Below are positions 24,957-33,961 of a DNA stretch of 64,000 bases, piece by piece. The first letter of the stretch is position 1. Each line of letters starts with the position of its first letter. Location of the stretch: positions 1,116,001 to 1,180,000 of the forward strand of contig NZ_JAUSZK010000001.1 in NCBI RefSeq assembly GCF_030817495.1. The letters run 5' to 3'. The translations under genes and the position numbers were made by a program. The notes below the pieces were generated by a model. The model was not told the DNA's origin, ran no database searches, and worked only from the letters and a program-made list of their open reading frames with translations. The DNA is from Streptomyces sp. V3I7 (GTDB lineage: Bacteria > Actinomycetota > Actinomycetes > Streptomycetales > Streptomycetaceae).

Positions 24957-27900
24957 CTACTTCTCGGTCACTCCGGCCGAGTCGAACGTCGCCACCTCGT
25001 GCATCGCCCGGGCCGTGCTCTGCACCAGCGGCAGGGCGAGCAGGGCGCCGGTGCCCTCGCCGAGGCGCAGGTCGAGGTCGACCAGGGGGCGCAGGCCGAG
25101 CTTGTTGAGAGCGGCGACGTGGCCGGGCTCGGCGCTGCGGTGGCCCGCGATGCAGGCCGCGAGGACCTCGGGGGCGATGGCCCGGGCGACCAGGGCGGCG
25201 GCGCCGGCGCTGACGCCGTCCAGGATCACCGGCGTGCGCAGGGAGGCGCCGCCGAGGAGCAGCCCGACCAGGGCCGCGTGCTCGAAGCCGCCGACCGCCG
25301 CGAGGACGCCGACGGGGTCGGCCGGGTCGGGCTGGTGGACTTCCAGGGCCCGGCGGACGACCTCGGTCTTGCGGGCCAGGGTCTCGTCGTTGATGCCGGT
25401 GCCGCGACCGGTCACCTCGGCCGGGTCGGCGCCGGTGAAGACGGAGATCAGGGCCGCGGACGCGGTGGTGTTGGCGATGCCCATCTCACCGGTGAGCAGC
25501 GCCTTGTTGCCGGCGGCGACCAGGTCGCGGGCGGTCTCGATGCCGACCTCGATGGCCTGCTTGGCCTCCTCGCGGGTCATCGCGGGGCCGGTCGTCATGT
25601 CGGACGTGCCGCCGCGGACCTTGCGGGGCAGCAGGCCCGGGGTCGCGGGGAGTTCGGCGGCGACGCCGACGTCGACGATGCACACCTCGGCGCCCACCTG
25701 CGCCGCGAACGCGTTGCAGACCGCTCCCCCGCCGAGGAAGTTGGCCACCATCTGGGCGGTGACCTCCTGCGGCCAGGGGGTGACGCCCTGGGCGTGCACG
25801 CCGTGGTCGCCGGCGAAGATCGCTACCGCCGCGGGCTCCGGGATCGGCGGCGGGCACTGCCGGGACAGCCCGGACAGCTGCGCGGAGATGATCTCCAGCA
25901 TGCCGAGCGCGCCCGCCGGCTTGGTCATGCGCTTCTGGCGCTCCCACGCCTCGCCGAGCGCCTTGGCGTCCAGCGGGCGGATCTGCGCGACGGTCTCGGC
26001 AAGCAGGTCGTGGGGCTCCTCTCCGGGCAGGGCGCGACGCCCGTACGTCTCCTCGTGCACGACCCACGACAGCGGGCGGCGCTTGGACCAGCCGGCCTGC
26101 ATCAGCTCGGGCTCGTCCGGGAACTCGTCGACGTAGCCGACGCACAGGTAGGCGATGACCTCGAGGTGCTCGGGCAGGCCGAGGGCGCGGACCATCTCGC
26201 GCTCGTCGAAGAAGCTGACCCAGCCGACGCCGAGGCCCTCCGCGCGCGCGGCGAGCCAGAGGTTCTCCACGGCCAGGGCGGCGGAGTACGGCGCCATCTG
26301 CGGCTGCGTGTGCCGGCCGAGGGTGTGGCGGCCGCCGCGGGTCGGATCGGCGGTGACGACGATGTTCACCGGGGTGTCGAGGATGGCCTCGATCTTCAGT
26401 TCCTTGAACTGCTTCGCCCGGCCCTTGGGCAGCGACTTGGCGTACGCCTCGCGCTGGCGCATGGCCAGTTCGTGCATGCTGTGCCGGGTGTCGGCGGAGC
26501 GGATGACGACGAAGTCCCAGGGTTGGGAGTGCCCGACGGAGGGCGCGGTGTGCGCGGCCTCCAAGACGCGGAGCAGCACCTCGTGCGGGATCGGGTCGCT
26601 GCGGAAGCCGTTGCGGATGTCGCGGCGCTCGCGGATGACCTTGAGGACGGCCTCGCGCTCGGCGTCGCTGTAACCGGGCGCGGCCGGGCCGACGGGCTGC
26701 TCTGCCTCTGCCACGGGGGCCGCGCTCTCTTCCTGCTCGGCGGCCCGGGTGTCCAGGTCCTCCGCGTGCTGTACGACTTCGGGGTCCGCCTCGGTGACAG
26801 CGGCGGCCGGGGCCGCCGCGGGCGCGGGCTCGGCCTCGCGGGGTGCGGGAACCGTGCCGACGGCGACGGGCTCGTCAGGGGCGGCGACCTCAGGGGCCGT
26901 CTCCTCCGGAGCCACTTCCTCCAGGACCAGTTCCTCCGGAGCCGCCGCCTCAGGGGCGGTTGCCGCCGGAGCGGCCTCGTTCTGAGCGGGTTGCTCCGGC
27001 AGCGCGGCGGGCGGCTGCTGCACCTCCGCCTGCTGCACCTCCGTCTGCTGCTCCTCGGTCAGGAGGACGAGGGGATGCGGCGGGGTCGGTGCCAGATGCG
27101 GGGCCGTCGGCACCTGGCCGTCGACGGGCACGAACTCGCCCAGCGGCTGGCCGGGGTGCGGTTCGAGCGGGACGGCGCTCGGGAGGGGGGTGACCTCGTC
27201 GGGCGCGGGCGCGGGCGCGGCGGTCGCCGGGTCCGGCTCGGGCTGCTCCGTCTGCGGGGCGGCGATGTCGTCGGCCGGGTGGTTCACTGCGGTGTCCGGA
27301 GCTGTCTGGAGCTGCCCGGCCGCGAAGGGCTCGGGCTGCTCGGGGGTCTGGGCTGTGGGGGCGATGCCCGGGTGCCGCGGCAGGGCCTCTTCCGGTGCCG
27401 GCTGCGGGAGTTCGGCGGCGGGATGGCCGGCGGGGGCCGCGTCCGGCTGGGGCACGGCTGCCAACGGCGCTTCCTGCGGCTGCGGTTCGACGACGTCAGC
27501 CGGGGGCGGGGGCTGGACGGCCTCTGGTTCGGCTGCCACCGGTGCCGGCTGCGGGATTTCGGCGGGCTCGACCTCCGGGGCGGCCGCCTCCTGGAGCTGC
27601 GCGGCCTCGGCCGGCTGGGTCTCGATCACCGCTGCCTGCGGCACGAACGCCTCGGCGGGCGGCTCGACTTCGGCGGTCTGCTGCGGCTGCGGTACGTCCT
27701 CGGCGGCCCGCTGGTCCGGGACCAGGCCGACGGCCGGTCCCTGCTCCGGCAGCAGGCCGGGCGCGGACTGCGGTCCCTGGACCTGCGCGGCGCTGGGCGC
27801 CTCGGCCTCGGGCGCCGCAACGGCGGCCTGAGGCATCGCCGGTACGGCCTCCGGGGCCGGAGCGACGGCATCCGGCTCGGCGACCATCTGGGCGGGCTGC

Positions 27901-28868
27901 GGGAACTGCGGGCCTTCCTGAGGCTGGGGTTGAAGTACCGGCGCCACGTGGGCCTCCGGCGCCACGGCAGCCACCCCCGGCTCACTCACCAAGTCCTGTG
28001 CCCCGTCAGCCACTTCACTCACCACGGCAGCCTGCCCGACCTCGGGCGTCTCGACGCCCCCCGGCACCGGCACGCCCTGCACGCCGTCGAGCCCGTAGAC
28101 CTGCTGGACCGACTGGACCTGCTGGACCGCTTCCTGCGGCTGCGGCGGGACCGGGACGAACCCGGTCCCCGTCACCGGGGCGGTCGGCATGGGCGCCATG
28201 TCCGCCGTACCCGTGCCGTCCACCACGGCCGCCTGCGGCACGGCCGGAGCGGGCGCCGCGGGAGGGGTGGTGGGGTCGGCCTGGGGGCCAACCGTTTCCG
28301 CGGCCGGGGCCTGAACGCCCACCTGCGGCACGGGTGTAGCGGCCCAGGCCGCCGCGCCCTGCACGCTCTGCGTGCTCTGCGCGTCGAGGTACTCGGGGCC
28401 GGCCGTCGGCGGGCCCGGCTGCCGTACCGGGGCGCCCGCGGGGCCGCGGTCGGCGAGCGAGCGAACCGGGCTGGCGGCGGCGTTGGGGATCGGCGGGCCG
28501 AGGTGCAGCGGGCGGCGCGGGGGCGCGGGCGCGCTCGGGCCGGGCGGGGCCGTGAGGATGGGCGACGGCATGGCGGACGGGGGCGTCGCGTCGGACGTAC
28601 GGACGCCGCCGAGGTCGACGGAGCCGCTGTCCCGGCCCGCCGACTCGTGCGTCGTCGTCACCGGGACGAACTCTGGAGCGGGTTCGGGCGTGGGCGGCGG
28701 GACTTCGTTGCCCCAGGCGCCCTGGGCGCCCGGCAGCAGCAGGTCCTCGTCCTCCACGGCGGCCTCGGAGAGGTAGGCGTACGCACCGTGCGCGGCAGCG
28801 CCCGGCTGTTCCACCATGCCTGCGCTCTCCGGCAGCCCCTCGCCCGGGATCTGGCCGGTGTCGGTCAT
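24957..28868 (-). CDS. cobT: BluB-CobT fusion with very long low-complexity N-terminus
   Basis: A 1303-residue protein. Residues 1 to about 732 are a Pro/Ala/Glu/Gln/Val-rich, apparently disordered region with many short imperfect repeats (such as QPQEAP and EVQQAEVQQ) and almost no predicted structure. Residues ~733-946 match BluB, the flavin-destroying 5,6-dimethylbenzimidazole synthase: RRDIRNGF, SVGHSQPWDF, LGVGWVSFFD. Residues ~947-1303 match CobT, nicotinate-nucleotide:DMB phosphoribosyltransferase: KPAGALG, FAGDHGV, GEMGIANTT, GHRSAEPGH. Together they make and activate the lower ligand of cobalamin. BluB-CobT fusions are known in actinobacteria; the size of the N-terminal extension is what stands out. 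ATG at 28868 has GAGGGG eight bases upstream, so the extension appears translated. Confidence 0.9.
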   Translation of the reverse strand: MTDTGQIPGEGLPESAGMVEQPGAAAHGAYAYLSEAAVEDEDLLLPGAQGAWGNEVPPPTPEPAPEFVPVTTTHESAGRDSGSVDLGGVRTSDATPPSAMPSPILTAPPGPSAPAPPRRPLHLGPPIPNAAASPVRSLADRGPAGAPVRQPGPPTAGPEYLDAQSTQSVQGAAAWAATPVPQVGVQAPAAETVGPQADPTTPPAAPAPAVPQAAVVDGTGTADMAPMPTAPVTGTGFVPVPPQPQEAVQQVQSVQQVYGLDGVQGVPVPGGVETPEVGQAAVVSEVADGAQDLVSEPGVAAVAPEAHVAPVLQPQPQEGPQFPQPAQMVAEPDAVAPAPEAVPAMPQAAVAAPEAEAPSAAQVQGPQSAPGLLPEQGPAVGLVPDQRAAEDVPQPQQTAEVEPPAEAFVPQAAVIETQPAEAAQLQEAAAPEVEPAEIPQPAPVAAEPEAVQPPPPADVVEPQPQEAPLAAVPQPDAAPAGHPAAELPQPAPEEALPRHPGIAPTAQTPEQPEPFAAGQLQTAPDTAVNHPADDIAAPQTEQPEPDPATAAPAPAPDEVTPLPSAVPLEPHPGQPLGEFVPVDGQVPTAPHLAPTPPHPLVLLTEEQQTEVQQAEVQQPPAALPEQPAQNEAAPAATAPEAAAPEELVLEEVAPEETAPEVAAPDEPVAVGTVPAPREAEPAPAAAPAAAVTEADPEVVQHAEDLDTRAAEQEESAAPVAEAEQPVGPAAPGYSDAEREAVLKVIRERRDIRNGFRSDPIPHEVLLRVLEAAHTAPSVGHSQPWDFVVIRSADTRHSMHELAMRQREAYAKSLPKGRAKQFKELKIEAILDTPVNIVVTADPTRGGRHTLGRHTQPQMAPYSAALAVENLWLAARAEGLGVGWVSFFDEREMVRALGLPEHLEVIAYLCVGYVDEFPDEPELMQAGWSKRRPLSWVVHEETYGRRALPGEEPHDLLAETVAQIRPLDAKALGEAWERQKRMTKPAGALGMLEIISAQLSGLSRQCPPPIPEPAAVAIFAGDHGVHAQGVTPWPQEVTAQMVANFLGGGAVCNAFAAQVGAEVCIVDVGVAAELPATPGLLPRKVRGGTSDMTTGPAMTREEAKQAIEVGIETARDLVAAGNKALLTGEMGIANTTASAALISVFTGADPAEVTGRGTGINDETLARKTEVVRRALEVHQPDPADPVGVLAAVGGFEHAALVGLLLGGASLRTPVILDGVSAGAAALVARAIAPEVLAACIAGHRSAEPGHVAALNKLGLRPLVDLDLRLGEGTGALLALPLVQSTARAMHEVATFDSAGVTEK

Positions 28869-29214
28869 GCGTACCCCTCGCCCATCGGTTTAGTGCTTCT
28901 ACGACCAGCTCACCCGGGACGGCGCACCGACCGTCCCGCAGTGATGAACGAGCGTGCGTGCTCTGCGGCACGAACGACCCGTCCGGAAAAGGCGACAAAG
29001 CCATTCAGTGGCATTGTCCCGGCTGCGCTGCCATCACGGCGGCATGATGGGTGACTGTCCGTTGTGGACTGCGCCACGTTGCGCATTCGCCGGTTCTGCC
29101 GTACCACACCTGCCCCAAAGCGGGCGCGCTTACCGGACATTGACGAACAAAGTTCCGGGCCGCCGATGACGTACGACGAACGGCCAGCCTACCGCGAGCG
29201 GTACGACAACCTGA
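28869..29214. other. intergenic region, no gene or riboswitch seen
   Basis: About 345 bases between cobL and the BluB-CobT gene, both leftward. I looked for a cobalamin riboswitch (B12 box) upstream of the fusion gene and did not find one. Short open frames lack ribosome sites. It presumably contains the promoter of the fusion gene. Confidence 0.45.
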
Positions 29215-30435
29215 TCACGGGGCGCGGTCGGGGAGGACGCCGCTGAGCAGGAAGACGACGTTGCGCTCGGTCTCCGTCCAGGCCCGGGTGTCGAGTTCGA
29301 CGGACTGGAGCAGGGCGCACTCGACCCGGTATCCGTGCTCGGTCAGGTCGCGGCCGACGAGTTCGGCCTCGTCGCGGGTCGCCGCGTGCGTGACGATGCG
29401 CTGGGGGCGGCGGTCGGCGACCGCGGAGACCACGGCCGCTCCCCCGCCGCCGACGCGGACGACGTCCGGTTCGGGCAGGTCCTCCAGGACGTGCGGGGCG
29501 ATGCCGGGCACGATCTGGAGCTGGACGCCGAAGTGCCGGGCGGCCGCCTCGGTGCGGGCGCACGCCTCGGGCCTGCGGTCGACGGCGATGACGGCGGCTC
29601 CGGCGCGCGCGGCCTCGGTGGCGAACGCGCCGCTGCCGCAGCCGATGTCCCAGACGAGGTCGCCGACGCGGGGCCCCAGCCGGGCGAGTTGGGCCGCGCG
29701 CAGCAGTTCCGACTCGCCCTCGCCGAGCCCGCCGCCGTACACCTCGTCGGGCTGCACCCAGCCGCGCGGGCCGGCCGCCGGGTCGCGTCCGGCGATCCAG
29801 CCGCCGTTCTCGCCGGGGCCGGCCGGAGCGGACGGACCGCCGATGACGATGACGACGTTCGGATCGCGCCAGGTGTGGTCGGCGGCCTTGTCGGAGGTGA
29901 CGACGGAGACCTGTTCGCGGTCGGTGCCCAGTTCCTCGCAGATGACGAAGGTGCGGTGGACGCCCTCCAGGAGCAGCCCGAGTTCGGCGGGGCCGGCGCC
30001 GGGCGAGGTGAGGACGGCGACCTTGGCGTGGGCGCGGCACACGTTCACCGCGCGTCGCAGGGTCCGCGGGTGGGCGACGACCACCTCTGCGTCGTCCCAG
30101 GGCATGCCGGCGCGCGCGAAGGCGGCGGCCACGGAGGAGACGGCGGGGACGACCTCCACCTCGAGTCCGAACTCGGGGGCGCGCAGGGTGCGGACGACGC
30201 CGAAGAAGCCGGGGTCGCCGTCGGCGAGCACGACCGCGGTGCCGCGGTGGGCGGCGATGCGGCGGGCGGCGAGGGCGACACTGCCGAGGCGAATACGCTC
30301 GGCGCCGGGCGGTACCTCGGGGAGCGCCAGGTGGTGGCCGGCGCCCGCGACGAGCGTGGCGGCGGAGAGGGCGGCGCGTGCCGCGGCGGTCAGCGGTGAG
30401 CCGTCCCAGCCGATCACCGTGACCCGGTCGGCCAT
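29215..30435 (-). CDS. cobL: precorrin-6Y C5,15-methyltransferase (decarboxylating)
   Basis: A 406-residue bifunctional corrin enzyme. The N-terminal CbiE-type methyltransferase (residues 1-210) starts VTVIGWDGSPL and includes VLADGDPGFFGV and VEVVPAVSSVAAAFARAGMPWDD. The C-terminal CbiT-type domain (from about 240) has the SAM-binding VWDIGCGSGAFATEAARAGA. It methylates C5 and C15 and removes the C12 acetate carboxyl in cobalamin synthesis. ATG at 30435 has GGAGAC about nine bases upstream. It lies downstream of an acetyltransferase gene and shares the strand with the other corrin genes here, though the rest of the pathway is not in the window. Confidence 0.95.
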   Translation of the reverse strand: MADRVTVIGWDGSPLTAAARAALSAATLVAGAGHHLALPEVPPGAERIRLGSVALAARRIAAHRGTAVVLADGDPGFFGVVRTLRAPEFGLEVEVVPAVSSVAAAFARAGMPWDDAEVVVAHPRTLRRAVNVCRAHAKVAVLTSPGAGPAELGLLLEGVHRTFVICEELGTDREQVSVVTSDKAADHTWRDPNVVIVIGGPSAPAGPGENGGWIAGRDPAAGPRGWVQPDEVYGGGLGEGESELLRAAQLARLGPRVGDLVWDIGCGSGAFATEAARAGAAVIAVDRRPEACARTEAAARHFGVQLQIVPGIAPHVLEDLPEPDVVRVGGGGAAVVSAVADRRPQRIVTHAATRDEAELVGRDLTEHGYRVECALLQSVELDTRAWTETERNVVFLLSGVLPDRAP

Positions 30436-30607
30436 CGTCGTCAGTCTCCAGGGTTCGCGCAGGTCGTCAGGGGTCGGGCCCGAGGGCGGCCCTGGTGAGG
30501 GTACCTGGTGGAGCGGTCGGGTGCGCAGCGGGGCGGCGGCGAATCAGGGCGGGTTTCCCTCAAGTTCGGTCGGAGGACGCCTCGAGTTAGGTCGGGAACG
30601 GCTCGTT

Positions 30608-30637
30608 TTCCGTCCGCTTCCGGCCGCTTTCCGTCCG
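30608..30637. repeat. three 10-bp tandem repeats
   Basis: TTCCGTCCGC, TTCCGGCCGC and TTTCCGTCCG follow one another in a pyrimidine-rich stretch of the 230-base gap between cobL and the GNAT gene. No function is apparent. Confidence 0.5.
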
Positions 30638-30666
30638 TTTTCTCCTCGGTTCGGCCCGGGTTCGTC

Positions 30667-31305
30667 TCAGTTCCAGTCGGAGAAGGTCGCGAAGCCGCCG
30701 GTCTCGGCGAGCTGCTCGCCCGCGCCCTCCAGGTCCTCCGGGAGGAGGCTCCACACGATGTAGTCGGTGCGGACGTCGCTCCAGGTGCCGTCCTCCGCGC
30801 GGACGTGCACGAGGCAGGCGTTGCGGAGCACACCCTCGCTGATGCAGCCGATCTTCTGGGCGACCTGCTGGGAGGCGGTGTTGTCGGCGGCGGTGCGCAG
30901 CTCGATGCGCTCGAACCGCTGGTCGCGCAGCAGCCATTGGGCGGCGGCCAGCGCGGCCTCGGCGGCGTAGCCCTCGCCGCGGGCCCAGGGGGCGATGATG
31001 TACGACATCTCGGTGGAGCGGATGTGCCAGTTCGTCTTGGCGAGCTGGACGATGCCGACCAGGCGCTGGGTGAGGAACTCGGTGACCGCGAAGTCGATTC
31101 CCCGGCCGGCGGCACGCTCCGTGGGCGCGTACTCCGTGATCCAGGCGCGGGCGCGATCCTCGGGGTAGGGCTGGGGGACCCCGGTCCAGGTCCCGACCTG
31201 CTCGTCGTTCATCATCTCGGTCAGGGCGGCCGCGTCGTCCTCGTCGAGGGGCCGCAGCACCAACCGCTCCGTGCTGATGGAGATGTTGGGGAAGGTGCCA
31301 GTCAT
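30667..31305 (-). CDS. GNAT acetyltransferase (RimJ/RimL-like)
   Basis: A 212-residue single-domain GNAT of the Acetyltransf_3 type. ISTERLVLRPLDEDDAAAL at the N-terminus and YIIAPWARGEGYAAEAALAAAQWLL near residue 110 form the acetyl-CoA loop, then IELRTAADNTASQQVAQKIGC and EGVLRNACLVHVRAEDG. This pattern fits ribosomal-protein or amino-group acetyltransferases; the substrate is unknown. The ATG at 31305 has GGAGCG about six bases upstream, and the open frame upstream is spurious. It stands between the metQ terminator and cobL. Confidence 0.88.
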   Translation of the reverse strand: MTGTFPNISISTERLVLRPLDEDDAAALTEMMNDEQVGTWTGVPQPYPEDRARAWITEYAPTERAAGRGIDFAVTEFLTQRLVGIVQLAKTNWHIRSTEMSYIIAPWARGEGYAAEAALAAAQWLLRDQRFERIELRTAADNTASQQVAQKIGCISEGVLRNACLVHVRAEDGTWSDVRTDYIVWSLLPEDLEGAGEQLAETGGFATFSDWN

Positions 31306-31403
31306 GCGCCGCTCCGTACACATCGGGAACTTCGGACACCGCGAGGCCCTGCTGAGCGGCCTGCGAACTGCCCAGCATGCAGCATGAAAGCACTGAATCG
31401 CAC

Positions 31404-31440
31404 CACGGGGCCCACACCAGGTGAAGGTGTGGACCCCGTG
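31404..31440 (-). terminator. terminator of the methionine importer operon
   Basis: CACGGGGCCCACACC and GGTGTGGACCCCGTG pair with one mismatch across a seven-base loop, 26 bases past the stop of the last metQ-like gene. Confidence 0.8.
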
Positions 31441-31465
31441 CGTGGCGGACGCGGCGTACGCGCCG

Positions 31466-32299
31466 TCAGCCGGTGCCGACGGGCAGGACCGAGCCCTGGT
31501 ACTTGTCCTCGAGGAACTTCCGCACCTCGGGGGAGGTGAGGAGCCCCGCGAGTTCACGCACCCGGGGGTCGTCCTCGTCGCCGCGCTTGACGGCGAGGAG
31601 GTTGGCGTAGGGGTTGCCCTTCGCCGACTCCAGGAGGATGGCGTCCTTGGTGGGGCTGAGGCCCGCGTCCTGGGCGTAGTTGTTGTTGATGACCGCGGCG
31701 TCCACGTCGTCGAGCGAGCGCGGCAGCTGGGCCGGTTCCAGTTCCCGGAAGGTCAGGTGCCTGGGGTTGGCGGTGATGTCCGCGGGTGAGGCGTGCGTGC
31801 CCGCGCCGGCCTTGAGCGTGATGACGCCCTTGGAGGCGAGGAGTTTGAGGGCGCGCGCCTCGTTGGTGATGTCGCTGGGCACGGCGACGGTGGCGCCGCG
31901 GCGGAGCTTCGTGACGTCCCTGACCTTCTTGGAGTAGACCCCCATGGGCGGCAGATAGGCGTCGACGACCGGGACCAGGTCCGTCCCCTTGGACTTGTTG
32001 AAGTCGTCGAGGTAGGGCTGGTTCTGGTAGAGGTTCGCGTCCAGCGAGCCTTCCTGGAGCGCGGTGTTCGGCAGGACATAGTCCGTGAACTCCTTGATCT
32101 CCAGCTTGAGTCCGGCCTTCGCGGCGAGGTGGTCCTTGACGTACGTCAGGACCTCGCCGGCGGGCACCGGCGTGGCCCCGACGACGAGCGCGTCGTCCTT
32201 CCCCCCGCCGCGGCCCGGGCCGGAGCCCGAGCCGCAGGCGGTGAGGCCGAGGGCGAGCGTGAGCGCGGCGGCGGCCGCGGTGATGACGGTCTTGCGCAT
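31466..32299 (-). CDS. metQ: MetQ/NlpA-type substrate-binding lipoprotein (second copy)
   Basis: A 277-residue exported lipoprotein with a signal peptide ending in the lipobox LTAC near residue 22. The mature part matches the NlpA/MetQ family: KEFTDYVLPNTALQEGSLDANLYQNQPYLDDF, VAVPSDITNEARAL, AQLPRSLDDVDAAVINNNYAQDAGL and a C-terminal SPEVRKFLEDKYQGSV. It should deliver methionine or a related amino acid to the MetNI transporter encoded upstream. It is about 50% identical by eye to the preceding gene, so the operon carries two receptors. The last gene of the operon; ATG at 32299 follows a run of G. Confidence 0.92.
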   Translation of the reverse strand: MRKTVITAAAAALTLALGLTACGSGSGPGRGGGKDDALVVGATPVPAGEVLTYVKDHLAAKAGLKLEIKEFTDYVLPNTALQEGSLDANLYQNQPYLDDFNKSKGTDLVPVVDAYLPPMGVYSKKVRDVTKLRRGATVAVPSDITNEARALKLLASKGVITLKAGAGTHASPADITANPRHLTFRELEPAQLPRSLDDVDAAVINNNYAQDAGLSPTKDAILLESAKGNPYANLLAVKRGDEDDPRVRELAGLLTSPEVRKFLEDKYQGSVLPVGTG

Positions 32300-32323
32300 C
32301 GGTTCGGTCCCCCCTGAGCCGGA

Positions 32324-33154
32324 TCAGAAGGACGGGACGACCGAGCCCTGGTACTTGTCCTCGATGAACTTCTTGACCTCGGGCGAGGTGAGCAGCTTGG
32401 CGAGCTTCTTCACTCGCGGGTCCTTCTCGTTGCCCTTCTTCACCGCGAGGAAGTTGCCGTAGGGGTTGTTCTTCGCGGACTCCAGGACGAGGGCGTCCTT
32501 GGCGGGCTTGAGGCCGGCGGAGATGGCGTAGTTGCCGTTGACGACCGCGGCGTCCACGTCGTCCAGGGAGCGCGGGGTCTGGGCCGCCTCGACCTCCTTG
32601 AACGCCAGCTTCTTCGGGTTCTTGACGATGTCCTGCGGGGTCGCGTTGTTGCCGACGCCGTCCTTGAGGGTGATCAGGTGGTTGGCGGCGAGCAGCTTGA
32701 GCGCACGCGCCTCGTTCACGGCGTCGTTCGGGACGGCGATGGTCGCACCGCTCTTGAGGGCGTCGGCCTTCTTCACCTTGTGGGAGTAGAGGCCGAGGGG
32801 CTCCAGGTGCACCGTGACGACGGGCACGATGTGGGTGCCGCGCTTGGCGTTGAAGTCGTCCAGGTACGGCTGGTTCTGGAAGTAGTTGGCGCCCACCGAG
32901 CCGTCCTCGGTCGCCGTGTTCGGCGTGATGTAGTCGGTGAACTCCTTGACCTCCAGGTCGAGGCCCGCCTTCTTCGCCAGGTGGTCCTTGACGTAGTCGA
33001 GGATCTCGGCGTGCGGGGTGGGGCTCGCGGCGACGACGAGGGGGCCGCTGGTGTCGGAGGCGGTGGAGCTGCTGCCGGAGCCGCAGGCGGAGAGCCCGAA
33101 GGCGAGGGCTCCGGCGGCGAGGACGGCGGTGCTGATCTTGGCGGTGTTACGCAC
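32324..33154 (-). CDS. metQ: MetQ/NlpA-type substrate-binding lipoprotein (first copy)
   Basis: A 276-residue lipoprotein with lipobox LSAC near residue 24, then a Ser/Gly linker. Family motifs match its neighbour: KEFTDYITPNTATEDGSVGANYFQNQPYLDDFN, IAVPNDAVNEARALKLLA, AQTPRSLDDVDAAVVNGNYAISAGL. The starting codon is GTG at 33154 with AAGGAAAGG about ten bases upstream. It sits directly after the permease gene and is the likely main receptor of the importer. The differences in the binding half (for example VVTVHLEPLGLY versus VVDAYLPPMGVY) suggest that the two copies may differ in ligand, for example L- versus D-methionine or methionine sulfoxide; that is inference. Confidence 0.92.
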   Translation of the reverse strand: MRNTAKISTAVLAAGALAFGLSACGSGSSSTASDTSGPLVVAASPTPHAEILDYVKDHLAKKAGLDLEVKEFTDYITPNTATEDGSVGANYFQNQPYLDDFNAKRGTHIVPVVTVHLEPLGLYSHKVKKADALKSGATIAVPNDAVNEARALKLLAANHLITLKDGVGNNATPQDIVKNPKKLAFKEVEAAQTPRSLDDVDAAVVNGNYAISAGLKPAKDALVLESAKNNPYGNFLAVKKGNEKDPRVKKLAKLLTSPEVKKFIEDKYQGSVVPSF

Positions 33155-33223
33155 GAAAAGTGCCTTTCCTTGGGGTGGCGCGACCCCGTCTCAGAGGGAC
33201 GGGGAGTTCTGGGGAGGGGCTGC

Positions 33224-33961
33224 TCAGGCGGCCTGGCTCACGTCCTCGGCCGCGGGCTCCTTGGCCTTGAGCAGGCGGAGCCTCGGCGTGGGGCCGGAGC
33301 GGCCGCCGCGGTGGTGCAGCGAGCGGGCGGCGTAGTCGCCGGCGAACTGGATGAGGGAGATGACGACGGCGAGGATGCCGACGGTGATCCACATCAGCTC
33401 GGTCTCGAAGCGCTGGTAGCCGTAGCGGATGGCGATGTCGCCGAGGCCGCCGGCGCCGACGGTGCCGGCCATGGCCGAGTAGCCGATGAGCGCGACGAGC
33501 GTGGTCGTGGTGCTGGAGATGAGGGAGGGCAGGGACTCGGGGACGAGGACCTTGCGGACGATGGTCCAGGTGTTGCCGCCCATCGACTGCACGGCCTCGA
33601 CGAGCCCGCCGTCCACCTCGCGGACCGCCGTCTCGACGAGGCGGGCGAAGAAGGGGATGGCGCCGATGGCGAGCGGCACGATCGCGGCCTCGCGGCCGAT
33701 GGTCGTCCCGGTGATCCAGCGGGTGAAGCCCATCAGTGCGACCATCAGGATGATGAACGGCATCGAGCGGGCGATGTTCACGATCTGCCCGATGACCTTG
33801 TTCGCGACGACGTTCTGCAGCAGTCCGCCCTTGTCCGTGAGGACGAGCAGGACGCCGAGCGGAAGCCCGCCGACGACGGCGATGAGCGTGGACCAGCCGA
33901 CCATGTAGAGCGTGTCCCAACAGGCCTGGGACAGCAGCGGCTGCATCTCGGACCAGGTCAC
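33224..33961 (-). CDS. metI: methionine ABC transporter permease
   Basis: A 245-residue inner-membrane permease with five hydrophobic segments and the MetI signature: MPFIILMVALMGFTRWITGTTIG, then the EAA loop EAVQSMGGNTWTIVRKVLVPESLPSLI near residue 125 and GYSAMAGTVGAGGLGDIAIRYGYQRF. The C-terminal ~25 residues are a basic, Pro-containing cytoplasmic tail longer than in E. coli. The GTG at 33961 overlaps the metN stop by four bases (GTGA), so the two are translated in a coupled way. Confidence 0.95.
   Translation of the reverse strand: MTWSEMQPLLSQACWDTLYMVGWSTLIAVVGGLPLGVLLVLTDKGGLLQNVVANKVIGQIVNIARSMPFIILMVALMGFTRWITGTTIGREAAIVPLAIGAIPFFARLVETAVREVDGGLVEAVQSMGGNTWTIVRKVLVPESLPSLISSTTTTLVALIGYSAMAGTVGAGGLGDIAIRYGYQRFETELMWITVGILAVVISLIQFAGDYAARSLHHRGGRSGPTPRLRLLKAKEPAAEDVSQAA

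Noticed and set aside
24897..29054. 1385-codon plus-strand frame over the BluB-CobT gene
   Set aside because: It is the mirror frame of the real gene, with Gly/Arg/Leu repeats caused by the low-complexity N-terminus of the fusion.
28869..29214. cobalamin riboswitch upstream of the BluB-CobT gene
   Set aside because: I found no B12-box or the conserved core helices in the gap; only short unsupported open frames are present.
29167..29246. 26-codon ORF at the end of cobL
   Set aside because: It overlaps the cobL stop on the opposite strand, lacks a ribosome site and matches nothing known.
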